Below are positions 17,126 to 26,444 of a stretch of DNA of 64,000 nucleotides, one piece after another. The position numbers and the translations under genes were made by a program. The DNA comes from Photobacterium obscurum (GTDB taxonomy: Bacteria > Pseudomonadota > Gammaproteobacteria > Enterobacterales > Vibrionaceae). Below the pieces are notes generated by a model that saw only the letters and a list, made by a program, of their open reading frames with translations, was not told where the DNA came from and did no database searches. The stretch's first letter is position 1, and every line of letters begins with the position of its first letter. The stretch covers positions 1-64,000 of the forward strand of contig NZ_JAKRRW010000021.1 of assembly GCF_026191635.1 (NCBI RefSeq), read 5' to 3'.

Positions 17126-20100
17126 ATGACTGAGAAAACGATTCTTTCGTCCGAGCAAGTCATGCATACTTGTGACGGTAACGAAGCCGCGGCACACATT
17201 GCCTATCGCGTCAGTGAAGTATGTGCGATTTACCCAATAACCCCTTCTTCGACCATGGCGGAATTTGCTGATCAGTGGGCTGCAGAAGACAAGCGTAACA
17301 TCTGGGGCAACATCCCGCTTATAGCAGAAATGCAGAGTGAGGGCGGGGCTGCCGGTACGGTTCATGGTTCACTGCAAAGCGGCGCCCTGACCACTACCTT
17401 TACGGCCTCGCAGGGCCTGATGCTGATGTTGCCGAACATGTACAAAATTGCCGGCGAGCTGACCTCGGCGGTGTTCCATGTTGCCGCACGTTCACTGGCT
17501 GCACAGGGCCTGTCTATCTTTGGCGATCATCAAGATATTATGGCAGCGCGCGGTACTGGTTTTGCCTTGCTGGCTTCGTCATCGGTACAGGAGGCCCATG
17601 ATATGGCGCTGGTGGCTCATGCTGCCACATTGGATGCCCGTATTCCGTTTATTCACTTTTTTGATGGTTTCAGAACCTCGCACGAAGTCAACAAAGTGAG
17701 TTTGATCCCGGATGCTGACATTCGGGCGATGATTTCTGATGAGCTGGTACGCGCCCACCGCGAGCGTGGCCTGAGCCCTGATTCGCCGTTCATCCGCGGT
17801 ACGGCACAGAATCCTGATGTATATTTCCAGGGGCGAGAAACGGTTAATCCTTACTATGCCAAAACGCCTGAGATTGTTCAGGGCTGTATGGACAAGCTGG
17901 GTGAACTGACAGGCCGCCATTATAAATTGATGGAGTTCTTTGGGGCGCCGGATGCTGAGCATGTAGTGATCGCCATGGGCTCAGGTGTCGAGACGGTCAA
18001 AGAAACGGTTGATTATCTGGTTGCCCAGGGCAAGAAAGTCGGTGTACTACAAGTTCGTCTGTATCGTCCGCTGTCTACCAAGCACTTGCTAGAGGCATTG
18101 CCACGTACTACCAAGAAAATCACTATTCTCGACCGAACCAAAGAGCCGGGCGCCAATGCTGATCCTTTGTATCAAGATGTAATGACTGCACTGATGGACT
18201 CCTATAGTGATGGCGGGCAGGAACACTTCGCTCAGATGCCACGCTTGATTGCCGGACGCTATGGTCTGTCGAGCAAAGAGTTTACACCGGCAATGGTTAA
18301 GGCGGTGTTCGATAATCTCGATCAAGACAAGCCGAAGCATCATTTCACCGTCGGGATCATCGATGATGTCAGCCATTCGCACCTTGAGGTTGATACCAGT
18401 TTTGATATTGAGTCCAACGATGTTGTGCGGGCAATGTTCTATGGCCTGGGTGCCGATGGTACGGTGGGTGCGAATAAGAACACTATCAAGATCATTGGTG
18501 ACGATCCGGATTACTTTGCTCAGGGCTACTTTGTCTATGATTCGAAGAAGTCCGGCTCGCAAACCGAATCCCACCTGCGTTTTGGTCATCATCCGATTAA
18601 TAGCCCGTATCTGATCCAGTCGGCTAATTTTGTAGCCTGTCACCAGTCTACGTTTGTCGAAAGTACCGATATGCTGGCGAAAGCGGCGGATAATGCGACC
18701 TTCCTGCTCAATACTACGGAAACGGTAGACACTGTGTGGGATAGCTTGCCAGCCCGCATGCAGCAGCAGCTAATTGACCGAAACATGCGGCTTCACGTCA
18801 TTGATGCCTATAAGGTAGGGCGTGATACCGGCATGGGTAATCGGATCAATACCATAATGCAGACCTGTTTCTTCGCGTTGTCTGGGGTATTGGAAAAAGA
18901 TATTGCGATTGCCAAAATCAAAAAGGCGATCGAGAAGACCTACGCTCGAAAAGGGCCGGAAATTGTGGCGAAAAACTTCGCTGCGGTTGACCACACCCTG
19001 GCTCACTTATACGAAGTTACGGTGCCAGATACGGTCACGGCCAGTGAGCAAACTAAGCCTGTTGTGTCGAAGAAAGCGCCTGAGTTTGTCCAGAAAGTGA
19101 CGGCACAGATGATGGCCGGCAAGGGTGATTTGATTCCGGTTTCGATGCTGCCGGTCGATGGTACATATCCGTCTGGAACTACCCAGTGGGAGAAGCGAAA
19201 TATCGCCCAGAAAATTCCGGTCTGGGAGCAGGAAGAGTGTATTCAGTGTGGTAACTGTAGCATTGTGTGCCCTCATGCAGCGATCCGTGCCAAGTTCTAT
19301 GATAAATCGAAGCTGGAAGAGGCACCGGAAGGCTTCAAGTCAGCGGGAATTACCGCCCGTGGTTTCCCTGATACCCGCTATACCTTGCAGGTGTACGCCG
19401 AAGATTGCACCGGATGTGGCTTGTGTGTTGATACCTGTCCGATGGTAACCCAAGAAGCTAGTGATGATCAGCCAGAGCGCAAAGCGATTAATATGGAGCT
19501 GAAAGCGCCGTATATGGAGCAAGAGAAGCGCAATCTAGACTTCTTTGAAACTATTCCATACAACGAGCGGGCTCGCGTCGATTTCTCCAACGTACGCGGT
19601 GCCCAGTTCCTACAGCCATTGTTTGAGTTCTCCGGGGCCTGTTCCGGCTGTGGTGAAACCCCGTACCTCAAGTTGATGTCACAGTTGTTTGGTGATCGCC
19701 TGATGATCGCGAACGCGACAGGTTGTTCTTCTATTTACGGTGGTAACCTGCCGACAACGCCTTGGGCGAAAAATGCCGAAGGTCGTGGTCCTGCATGGGC
19801 TAACTCGTTGTTTGAAGATAACGCCGAGTTTGGTTTTGGATTCCGTCTGGCTGCTGTGAAGCAACACGAGATGGCTGAGCAGTTGCTGGTGGAAAACCGT
19901 GAACAGCTCGATCCATTGCTGGTTGATCAGCTGCTTCATGCCGAACAGCTAACCGAAACGGATATTCAGGCGCAGATTAAGCGCGTAGATACCCTAAAGG
20001 CACAGTTGGCAATGATTGGTTCCGAGTCGGCGTTGAATCTGATGTCGGTAGCCGATCAGCTGATCCGCCGTTCAATCTGGATCGTCGGGGGTGATGGCTG

Positions 20101-20755
20101 GGCTTATGATATTGGTTCAAGCGGTCTTGACCATGTTTTGGCAAGCGGTGCCGACGTTAATGTACTGGTGATGGATACCGAGGTGTACTCCAACACTGGC
20201 GGCCAGATGTCGAAATCTACTCCGCTGGGCGCGGTTGCCAAGTTTGCCGCTGCCGGTAAACAGGCTACCAAGAAAGACGTCGCCATGCAGGCTATCTCTT
20301 ACAACAATGTTTACGTTGCCCGGGTTGCCTTGGGGGCTGATCCCCAGCAGGTATTGTTGGCAATGCGAGAGGCGGAAGCTTATAAAGGGCCATCAATTAT
20401 TATTGCCTACAGCCACTGTATTGCTCACGGCATTAATATGGAAGATGGCCTGCATCAGCAGCAATTGGCAGTGAAATCCGGTCACTGGCCGCTGTTCCGC
20501 TACAACCCGATGTTGCGTGATGTTGGTGAGAATCCGTTCTCGCTTGATACTTTGCGACCAACGATACCGCTTGAGGAATATCGCTATAACGAAGCGCGCT
20601 ATCAGATATTGCGTCGCAGTGACCCTGAGGCGGCGGCAGAAATTACTGCTCATGCCCAGCAGGTCGCCCAGCGTAAATGGCAGTTGTATGAGGAGTTGGC
20701 AAGCCGCAAGCAAGGCTCAGTGGCACCGCATGTAGAGCTTGATACTCACGAATAG
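17126..20755 (+). CDS. nifJ: Pyruvate:ferredoxin (flavodoxin) oxidoreductase
   Basis: A single-chain 1209-residue PFOR, a little longer than E. coli YdbK (1174). The N-terminal domain has YPITPSSTMAEFADQW; two [4Fe-4S] sites are CIQCGNCSIVCPH and CTGCGLCVDTCPM; a third cluster site starts at ACSGCGETPYL; the thiamine diphosphate region is GDGWAYDIGSSGLDH with DTEVYSNTGGQMS. It oxidises pyruvate with CoA to acetyl-CoA, CO2 and reduced ferredoxin under anaerobic conditions. Its position behind the ygeX operon implies that pyruvate from diaminopropionate is its substrate. The electrons would go to the preceding flavoprotein. A strong terminator ends the transcript. Confidence 0.95.
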   Translation: MTEKTILSSEQVMHTCDGNEAAAHIAYRVSEVCAIYPITPSSTMAEFADQWAAEDKRNIWGNIPLIAEMQSEGGAAGTVHGSLQSGALTTTFTASQGLMLMLPNMYKIAGELTSAVFHVAARSLAAQGLSIFGDHQDIMAARGTGFALLASSSVQEAHDMALVAHAATLDARIPFIHFFDGFRTSHEVNKVSLIPDADIRAMISDELVRAHRERGLSPDSPFIRGTAQNPDVYFQGRETVNPYYAKTPEIVQGCMDKLGELTGRHYKLMEFFGAPDAEHVVIAMGSGVETVKETVDYLVAQGKKVGVLQVRLYRPLSTKHLLEALPRTTKKITILDRTKEPGANADPLYQDVMTALMDSYSDGGQEHFAQMPRLIAGRYGLSSKEFTPAMVKAVFDNLDQDKPKHHFTVGIIDDVSHSHLEVDTSFDIESNDVVRAMFYGLGADGTVGANKNTIKIIGDDPDYFAQGYFVYDSKKSGSQTESHLRFGHHPINSPYLIQSANFVACHQSTFVESTDMLAKAADNATFLLNTTETVDTVWDSLPARMQQQLIDRNMRLHVIDAYKVGRDTGMGNRINTIMQTCFFALSGVLEKDIAIAKIKKAIEKTYARKGPEIVAKNFAAVDHTLAHLYEVTVPDTVTASEQTKPVVSKKAPEFVQKVTAQMMAGKGDLIPVSMLPVDGTYPSGTTQWEKRNIAQKIPVWEQEECIQCGNCSIVCPHAAIRAKFYDKSKLEEAPEGFKSAGITARGFPDTRYTLQVYAEDCTGCGLCVDTCPMVTQEASDDQPERKAINMELKAPYMEQEKRNLDFFETIPYNERARVDFSNVRGAQFLQPLFEFSGACSGCGETPYLKLMSQLFGDRLMIANATGCSSIYGGNLPTTPWAKNAEGRGPAWANSLFEDNAEFGFGFRLAAVKQHEMAEQLLVENREQLDPLLVDQLLHAEQLTETDIQAQIKRVDTLKAQLAMIGSESALNLMSVADQLIRRSIWIVGGDGWAYDIGSSGLDHVLASGADVNVLVMDTEVYSNTGGQMSKSTPLGAVAKFAAAGKQATKKDVAMQAISYNNVYVARVALGADPQQVLLAMREAEAYKGPSIIIAYSHCIAHGINMEDGLHQQQLAVKSGHWPLFRYNPMLRDVGENPFSLDTLRPTIPLEEYRYNEARYQILRRSDPEAAAEITAHAQQVAQRKWQLYEELASRKQGSVAPHVELDTHE

Positions 20756-20779
20756 TGGAATATCAAGTGAGAAAAACTC

Positions 20780-20802
20780 AAAGGGCCGAAAGGCCCTTTT
20801 TT
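20780..20802 (+). terminator. Rho-independent terminator after the PFOR gene
   Basis: AAAGGGCC/GGCCCTTT stem, GAAA loop, then a T-run. It closes the flavoprotein-PFOR transcript. Confidence 0.9.
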
Positions 20803-20992
20803 AGATCAGGCTCTTTAACTTGTGAGTGACTGGGCACAATGTGCAATTGCGATATAGTTTCCTCGGGAGTATTATTGATATCAATATTAACCGACATAGG
20901 TATATCAGCAGGTAATTGTTTGAATGTTTATGATTTGTGTCCATTAATGATATTTGTTGCGCATATGCCAGTGAATACATAATTATAAAAAT

Positions 20993-22636
20993 ATGTGTGA
21001 ATATATGAATGTAAATAAACTGTCTATAAAAGCGAAGTTGTTGTTTTTGATTTTTTTGATTTCAACAATTTTTATTTTCTCATCGTTTTATATAAAATCA
21101 GCTAACAACAAAGTTGCGAATAATTTTAACCAGTTTTATAACCATACTTTCTCTGTAACAATATCGTTTGAAAATATTAAAAGCACTCAAACTGATATAA
21201 TGTTAAATATCAGAGGGTTACAAATCTCCTATCTCCTTGGTCTAACTCAGCAGATCGATGGCTACATTGAGGAAGTCAATTCATCAATCAGAACAACGCC
21301 AGCATTGATGGAAAATCTAAAGAATGAATTTACCGGTGAGATAGCGCAGATTCATAAACTTGAGAGCCAAATCAATACGTTTCAAGAAAAGTCGCAAGCT
21401 TTTATTAAGGCTATGCAGATTAGTGAAAATAACAAAGCCCCTTACCCGGTATTTGCCGCTTTTCGGGATTCTTATGTAGAACTTGAAAAACAATTTGAAC
21501 TACTTACACAGCTGAATAATAAAAATGCTGATGATTCTTATCTAGAAGCTAGCGAATCGATCAGCAACGCAGATTTAATGTTCTATGTTTCCATCGTGGT
21601 TGCATTGCTGGTTGCCGCGTTGATTGCGGTGCTGTTTTCAAACAAAATGATCCACAATATCAACCGAGTAAAAGATGCAGCGGTTGACCTGTCGAAGGGA
21701 AAATTAACAACGCACTGCGATGTTGAGGGTGGCGATGAAATTGCCTTGCTTAGTGATGCGTTGAATACAACCATTCAGAATTTGAACAACACCTTGATGG
21801 CAATTAGCCAGTCAACAAGGGTTGTTACTCACAATAGCCAATCTCTGCTTGAAGCCAATAGTAATATTCAAAATGCGTCGGTAGAGGTTTCTGATAATAC
21901 GGTTCAGGCTGTAACGGCAATTGAAGAACTAACCATTACCAGTAAAGATATTGCCAATAATATATCTGATACCGCTCATACTTCAGATACCATGACTGCG
22001 CTTGCCCACAAGGGTATAGAGTCATCGACTGAAACTAAAGATGCTGTTATCGAATTAGTGCAGAACCTGGATCAAACCTCGGGTGTGGTTGGGCAGTTAC
22101 GTGATGAGTCGACCAAGATTGAAAGTATTCTCGATGTTATTCGCGGTATTTCTGAACAGACGAATTTATTGGCACTCAATGCAGCCATTGAAGCTGCAAG
22201 GGCCGGCGAGCAAGGACGTGGATTTGCGGTTGTCGCTGACGAGGTAAGAAGTTTGGCGCAACGCTCGCAGTCGTCGGTGAATGAAATTGAAACAATGTTG
22301 ACGCAATTGAGTTCAGCATGTGAGCACGCGGTGCAAATGATGGCGGCTAGTACCGAAATTGCGACTTCTGCGGAGGACCGTGTAGTGGCCAGCAATCAGA
22401 TGATCGAAGAGATTTTGGCAATGATCCAGCAGGTTAATGTTCAGACTCAGCAAATAGCCACCGCAGCAGAAGAGCAAAGTTCCGTTGCGGCTGAAATCAG
22501 TACGAATATGCATGTGGTTCAGGAACTATCCACCAAGGCTGCGCAAATTTCCTCTGACACAGTCGCCAGCAGTAACGAAATGAATCAAGTCAGTCAGCAA
22601 GTTCAGGAGCAGGTTCGTTTCTTTGAGCTTCGTTAA
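20993..22636 (+). CDS. Methyl-accepting chemotaxis protein
   Basis: A 547-residue chemoreceptor. TM1 is about residues 15-34, a periplasmic all-helical sensor domain spans about 35-194, and TM2 is about 195-215, followed by HAMP (about 217-268). The highly conserved signalling tip EQTNLLALNAAIEAARAGEQ lies near 388-407, with GRGFAVVADEVRSLA after it. No C-terminal CheR pentapeptide tether is evident (ends FFELR). The ligand is unknown; position between purine operons makes a purine or urate signal conceivable but unproven. The start is uncertain (an in-frame Met5 exists; neither has a clear ribosome-binding site). The gap 20803-20992 holds a palindrome TATTGATATCAATA at 20873-20886. Confidence 0.9.
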   Translation: MCEYMNVNKLSIKAKLLFLIFLISTIFIFSSFYIKSANNKVANNFNQFYNHTFSVTISFENIKSTQTDIMLNIRGLQISYLLGLTQQIDGYIEEVNSSIRTTPALMENLKNEFTGEIAQIHKLESQINTFQEKSQAFIKAMQISENNKAPYPVFAAFRDSYVELEKQFELLTQLNNKNADDSYLEASESISNADLMFYVSIVVALLVAALIAVLFSNKMIHNINRVKDAAVDLSKGKLTTHCDVEGGDEIALLSDALNTTIQNLNNTLMAISQSTRVVTHNSQSLLEANSNIQNASVEVSDNTVQAVTAIEELTITSKDIANNISDTAHTSDTMTALAHKGIESSTETKDAVIELVQNLDQTSGVVGQLRDESTKIESILDVIRGISEQTNLLALNAAIEAARAGEQGRGFAVVADEVRSLAQRSQSSVNEIETMLTQLSSACEHAVQMMAASTEIATSAEDRVVASNQMIEEILAMIQQVNVQTQQIATAAEEQSSVAAEISTNMHVVQELSTKAAQISSDTVASSNEMNQVSQQVQEQVRFFELR

Positions 22637-22661
22637 AACTGATCAAGATGATTGAGAAATT

Positions 22662-22684
22662 AAAAGGGCTGAAAGGCCCTTTTT
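22662..22684 (+). terminator. Rho-independent terminator after the chemoreceptor gene
   Basis: AAAAGGGC pairs with GCCCTTTT around a six-base loop and runs into T's. Confidence 0.85.
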
Positions 22685-22785
22685 CGTTTGTAGCATAGCA
22701 GTTAACAGGTATTCATGTTCCAGCGCATTAACACTATACTGATATGCTTAATCTTAGTTACATATGGACAGTGAAAGGTATAACG

Positions 22786-23409
22786 ATGAAACCATTGGCC
22801 TGTTTAGGTGGTACTTTGATGGCATTCGCCATCGCAACGAATGCTTGGGCTGCGCCTCAGGTGGCTCAATTAGAAGATGGCCGTCAGGTGATATTACATG
22901 ATGACTTTACCTGGCAGTATGTTGTCCCTGTTGAACAACGTAAGCATCAAACAGCGGTTCAGGCCCCCATTGATGCAAGCACCCCTGCCGCTGCTGCAGC
23001 AACGGCGGCTGCGGTTTCACCTGCCGTTAAAGTGGCTGTTCCTGCCAAGGTCGAGGGAGTGCATTTCATCCCGGGAGCAAGCCAAGACATCCAACAGCTA
23101 AACCGTTCTGGTATAGATGTTGTTTTACATTCTGCCAGTTATAGTAATGGCGAGCTGGTGATCCCGACATCACTCACTAACCAGAGCTTAGAATCTGTAG
23201 TTTTAGTTAGCTTGCAAGTGACGATCCGTAACGAGCAGGGCCGAGAATTAGCCAGACAGGAAGATAAAATCTGGACCTCTGTCAAACGAATGCCTGAAAC
23301 CTATTTCCGCCCCAATACTCAGCAGAGAGGCAAACCTGTAAAGGTGTCCCTGCCTAAAGCCAAGGGGTATTTTATCGAAGCGGATATTATCGAAGTCGAG
23401 TACTGGTAA
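22786..23409 (+). CDS. Exported DUF3157-like protein
   Basis: The ATG at 22786, with GAAAGG upstream, gives 207 residues beginning with a good signal peptide (MKPLACLGGTLMAFAIATNA, then WA-APQ). The mature start VAQLEDGRQVILHDDFTWQYV resembles the short motif that defines DUF3157 proteins of Vibrio. A low-complexity Ala/Val/Pro linker follows, then a C-terminal beta-rich domain. Probably periplasmic, function unknown. The family name comes from memory of the motif and should be checked by profile search. A terminator lies about 100 bases downstream. Confidence 0.72.
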   Translation: MKPLACLGGTLMAFAIATNAWAAPQVAQLEDGRQVILHDDFTWQYVVPVEQRKHQTAVQAPIDASTPAAAAATAAAVSPAVKVAVPAKVEGVHFIPGASQDIQQLNRSGIDVVLHSASYSNGELVIPTSLTNQSLESVVLVSLQVTIRNEQGRELARQEDKIWTSVKRMPETYFRPNTQQRGKPVKVSLPKAKGYFIEADIIEVEYW

Positions 23410-23507
23410 TCGAAGCACAGACGAGCTGACTGCGTTGTCTTCATTGATTGTGATTCTGTCGCACTGTTGTACATAGCGATGTTAGCCAAGGCTGGGAACA
23501 CACAAAG

Positions 23508-23531
23508 AGAGCACTTCGGTGCTCTTTTTTT
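23508..23531 (+). terminator. Rho-independent terminator after the DUF3157-like gene
   Basis: AGAGCAC, TTCG tetraloop, GTGCTCT, then seven T's: a textbook terminator. Confidence 0.9.
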
Positions 23532-23587
23532 GGGACTAATGTTTTGTCTCGATTTGAGCTATGCATTAACTCTCGGCATTGATAGTG

Positions 23588-23618
23588 ATATTGATTCTTA
23601 TAATGTAAGAATCAATAT
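23588..23618. promoter_or_regulatory. Long perfect palindrome upstream of the IclR-type gene
   Basis: Thirteen-base arms ATATTGATTCTTA and TAAGAATCAATAT flank a five-base spacer, about 93 bases before the regulator start. It is probably an operator, perhaps for autoregulation by the IclR-type protein, whose family binds palindromes as dimers. Confidence 0.6.
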
Positions 23619-23710
23619 AAGTTTAAATGCATAAATTATTACATTGTGAAAATTACTATTGAAGGTGAAGAGTCGCTGGGCGTTAATAGCGTTGTCCGGA
23701 GAAGATATCA

Positions 23711-24445
23711 ATGACATGCAAATACAAATTAAATTCTAATGAAAAGATGTTGCAAGTACTGATGCACATCGCCTCGTCACCCGAGCCGATGGCTGCTCAG
23801 TTGCTTAGTGAACAGACGGGTATGCCGACAAGCAGTGTGTATCGGTATTTGGTGATTTTGAAAAACTGGAATTTGATAGAAGAGAGCCCAAGGCACAGTT
23901 GTTACAGTATTGGACCGGCGGCACTGCAGCTTCTTAGAAATTTCCAGATGTTTTCGCCATTGTCGAGTGGAGTTCACCATGTACTGAAGCGACTGCAGCA
24001 ACAAACTGGTGAGATGGCTGCGTATCTGGTTCCTGTTGGTTTCAGGGCTCTGTGTACAGCGAGAGTAGATAGCCCGCATGCTTTACGCTGTGCCTATGAG
24101 GAAGGGCAGAGTCAGCCATTGATCTGCGGCGCGTCGTCAAAAGTGATCTTGGCGCATTTGCCGGAACAGAGAGTGATGGCGACGCTGCATCATTTCGGGA
24201 TAACAGCAGGCGAGAGATTGGAAAGCTGGCAGGCAGAATTAGCTCAGATTAAACGCGATGGCTATGCCATCAGTACGTCGGAATTTGATCGTGGAGTGTC
24301 GGGAGTTAGCGCGCCCGTTTTTTCCGGCAATAAGCTTGCTGGTGCAGTCAGTATTATGGCGCCGGAAGACCGTGTAATTAAAAGAAAAAACACAATAATT
24401 TTTGCCGTATTACAAGCGGCTAGGGTGTTGCCACCCGAACAATAA
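23711..24445 (+). CDS. IclR-family transcriptional regulator
   Basis: A 244-residue protein with an N-terminal winged helix (about 10-70: MLQVLMHIASSPEPMAAQLL, then PTSSVYRYLVILKNW) and a C-terminal IclR-type ligand domain. The latter has the family features ALCTARVDSPH, CGASSKVILAHL, RDGYAISTSEFDRGVSGVSAP and GAVSIMAP. It probably responds to a small organic acid or purine product, but the ligand cannot be read. It lies 34 bases upstream of the arginase-fold gene and likely shares its transcript, so the two are probably functionally linked. The palindrome at 23588 is its likely operator. Confidence 0.88.
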   Translation: MTCKYKLNSNEKMLQVLMHIASSPEPMAAQLLSEQTGMPTSSVYRYLVILKNWNLIEESPRHSCYSIGPAALQLLRNFQMFSPLSSGVHHVLKRLQQQTGEMAAYLVPVGFRALCTARVDSPHALRCAYEEGQSQPLICGASSKVILAHLPEQRVMATLHHFGITAGERLESWQAELAQIKRDGYAISTSEFDRGVSGVSAPVFSGNKLAGAVSIMAPEDRVIKRKNTIIFAVLQAARVLPPEQ

Positions 24446-24479
24446 AGACAGACAGTAAGACCAGGCAGGAGGCTTAAAC

Positions 24480-25454
24480 ATGGTGGATATTAGACGTTGG
24501 TTTTCATTCTCTTCACAGCGAATGATGACCTCAAAGCCAGCGGCCGTGATTGAGCCTTATGCCAACCAGCGTAAGCGGGGAGCGGTGTTGCTTGGTTTGG
24601 CCTGTGATCTCAATGTGAAAAATAGTGGTGGTCTGACAGGTGCAAAAGAGGGGCCACATAGTATCCTGGATATGCTGGCATCAATGCCGTTTTCATCGAA
24701 TCTACCTCTCTATGATGCAGGTATTGTTGAAGAGGTTGTTGGCGAGAGCTTTACGACTATGCTTTCGACACAGTATCAGAAATTGCGCGCCATCCTTCAG
24801 CTTGGGCATTTTCCAATTATGTTGGGAGGCGGTCATGAAGTTGCGATCGGAAGCTATAAGGCTCTGTCCGACACGGTTCATCAGGCGACAAATGACAGAA
24901 CGAAAGAGGGCTTGGCGCAGCTCCCCAATGCGAGTGCGGACAGGGTAGGGATCATTAACTTTGATGCGAGCTTCGAGTTAAAACGTAGCTTGTCTGTGAA
25001 ACCGGGTTCTGCTTTTCATTCGATAGCGACTTTTTGCCAAGAATATAACCGTGAATTCCGATATTTAGGGTTGGGAATTTGTGATCATATTAATAGTCAG
25101 GCGACGTTTGCTTATGCGTGTGAGCTGAAAGCAAAGTGGTTGCTTGACAGCCAAATGAAAATTAAAAACCGTAAGCATATACAAGAGACAATTGAAGAGT
25201 TCCTGGCTGGCGTGGATCATGTTCATTTAAGCTTGGACCTGGCAGTATTTCCCTCTGCTGTTGCGGAAGGCGTGAATATGTCACGGATTTTTGGGGTAAG
25301 TGTTCCTGTTGTCGAAATGGTATTAAAGCAGATTCTTTCAAGTGGCAAAGTCAGGATTATGGATATTGCCGAACTCAATACCGAGTACGATTATCAAAAA
25401 CAAACAGCGCGCCTGGCGGCTAAATTAATTCAACATACCCTGAAGTATGGTTAG
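24480..25454 (+). CDS. Arginase/formimidoylglutamase-fold protein with lost metal ligands
   Basis: A 324-residue protein of the ureohydrolase fold, closest in feel to HutG. GGGH (116-119) and the tail DIAELNTEYD...TARLAAKL are typical. The two other metal motifs are not: the usual DAHxD reads D162-A-S164-F-E166 (His to Ser, Asp to Glu), and the usual DxD reads D253-L-A255 (second Asp to Ala). Three of the six standard Mn ligands are therefore changed, so ordinary hydrolysis is unlikely. It could be a pseudoenzyme that binds a guanidino- or ureido-compound, or use a different metal site. AGGAGG stands before the ATG. It follows the IclR-type gene. Confidence 0.82.
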   Translation: MVDIRRWFSFSSQRMMTSKPAAVIEPYANQRKRGAVLLGLACDLNVKNSGGLTGAKEGPHSILDMLASMPFSSNLPLYDAGIVEEVVGESFTTMLSTQYQKLRAILQLGHFPIMLGGGHEVAIGSYKALSDTVHQATNDRTKEGLAQLPNASADRVGIINFDASFELKRSLSVKPGSAFHSIATFCQEYNREFRYLGLGICDHINSQATFAYACELKAKWLLDSQMKIKNRKHIQETIEEFLAGVDHVHLSLDLAVFPSAVAEGVNMSRIFGVSVPVVEMVLKQILSSGKVRIMDIAELNTEYDYQKQTARLAAKLIQHTLKYG

Positions 25455-25673
25455 AACTTGTCTTTATCACCTTGTTGCTTATTAACCTAGTTAGTCATTT
25501 GACTGAGGCTCCGTAGGGAGTCTTTTTTTATTGGTAAATCTGCGTGGCTAGCTATTCTGACTTGCGTCAACGGATTATGTATTCTCAAATCTGGCCAGTG
25601 ATCACAACGACGGTTTGCCAAGCCTATGGCTGAGGCGTAAATTGGGGAAATAGAGACTAACAGGGAAGTGGTT

Positions 25674-26288
25674 GTGTTTACGTATGTCTTAGAGATGGTG
25701 TGTATAGTCGCCTTTGCGTTCAGTGGGGTACTGGTTGAGTCGAACAGAGGTAAAGATATTGTCAGTATTTTGCTGCTGGGTTGGGTGACAGCCTTAGGCG
25801 GCGGAACACTACGCGATATTATTATCAATACCGAACAAGTATTTTGGATTCGGGATCCTACTTATTTCTGGGTTGCCCTGATAAGTGCCTGCGTTGGCTT
25901 CTTTCTGATCACTGAAATCCGCAAGTCAAAAATTGAAAAGATGGTGATCCTGTTCGATACGATCGGTGTCTCGTTGTTTTCTGTACTGGTGACAGCAAAA
26001 CTATATTCCGAGGGCTATGCCGCCTATGTCGCTATTGTGATGGGTATGGTGACAGCCGTATTTGGTGGTGTGCTACGTGATATTCTCGCTCATCGTTCAA
26101 ATATGTTTAACAATACCGAACTCTATGCGACTCCCGTTATTTTGGGCAGTAGTTTATATATCGTAATAAGTAACTTGGGGGTGCTGGACTATATTGCTTC
26201 AATTATTTCGATGACGTTTATCGTAGTGGTTCGGTTGTTCGTCGTTATCAAAAAAATCAGGTATCCAGCTTTTTTTATTTTGAAATAA
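25674..26288 (+). CDS. YicG-type (UPF0126/TRIC-like) membrane protein
   Basis: About 204 residues, nearly all hydrophobic, in two repeated halves. Each half carries the family signature GGG-x-LRDI (ALGGGTLRDIII, VFGGVLRDILAH). The fold is that of the trimeric intracellular cation channels; an E. coli member, YicG, has been reported to move glycine. The inner membrane is the expected place. GTG at 25674 has AGGGA at a proper distance; GTG at 25668 is too close to it. The substrate here is unknown; glycine would be of interest since purine carbon can pass through it, but that is speculation. Confidence 0.82.
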   Translation: MFTYVLEMVCIVAFAFSGVLVESNRGKDIVSILLLGWVTALGGGTLRDIIINTEQVFWIRDPTYFWVALISACVGFFLITEIRKSKIEKMVILFDTIGVSLFSVLVTAKLYSEGYAAYVAIVMGMVTAVFGGVLRDILAHRSNMFNNTELYATPVILGSSLYIVISNLGVLDYIASIISMTFIVVVRLFVVIKKIRYPAFFILK

Positions 26289-26394
26289 TGTTGATTGATT
26301 AATGCCGCTTAAACATATGCCGCTCAACTTCTATTTCCCGGTTGCGAACTGGCCTAGATACCGCTTCTGATATCCCGTCTATTGCGGTGATGAT

Positions 26395-26420
26395 AAAAAA
26401 CCGGGCAAAGCCCGGTTTTT
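26395..26420. terminator. Bidirectional terminator between convergent genes
   Basis: AAAAACCGGGC, AAA loop, GCCCGGTTTTT: an 11-bp stem with A/T arms on both sides. It serves the YicG-type gene and the permease operon ending at 26445. Confidence 0.9.
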
Positions 26421-26444
26421 ACTAAGCGAGTTCCTATATTCAGG

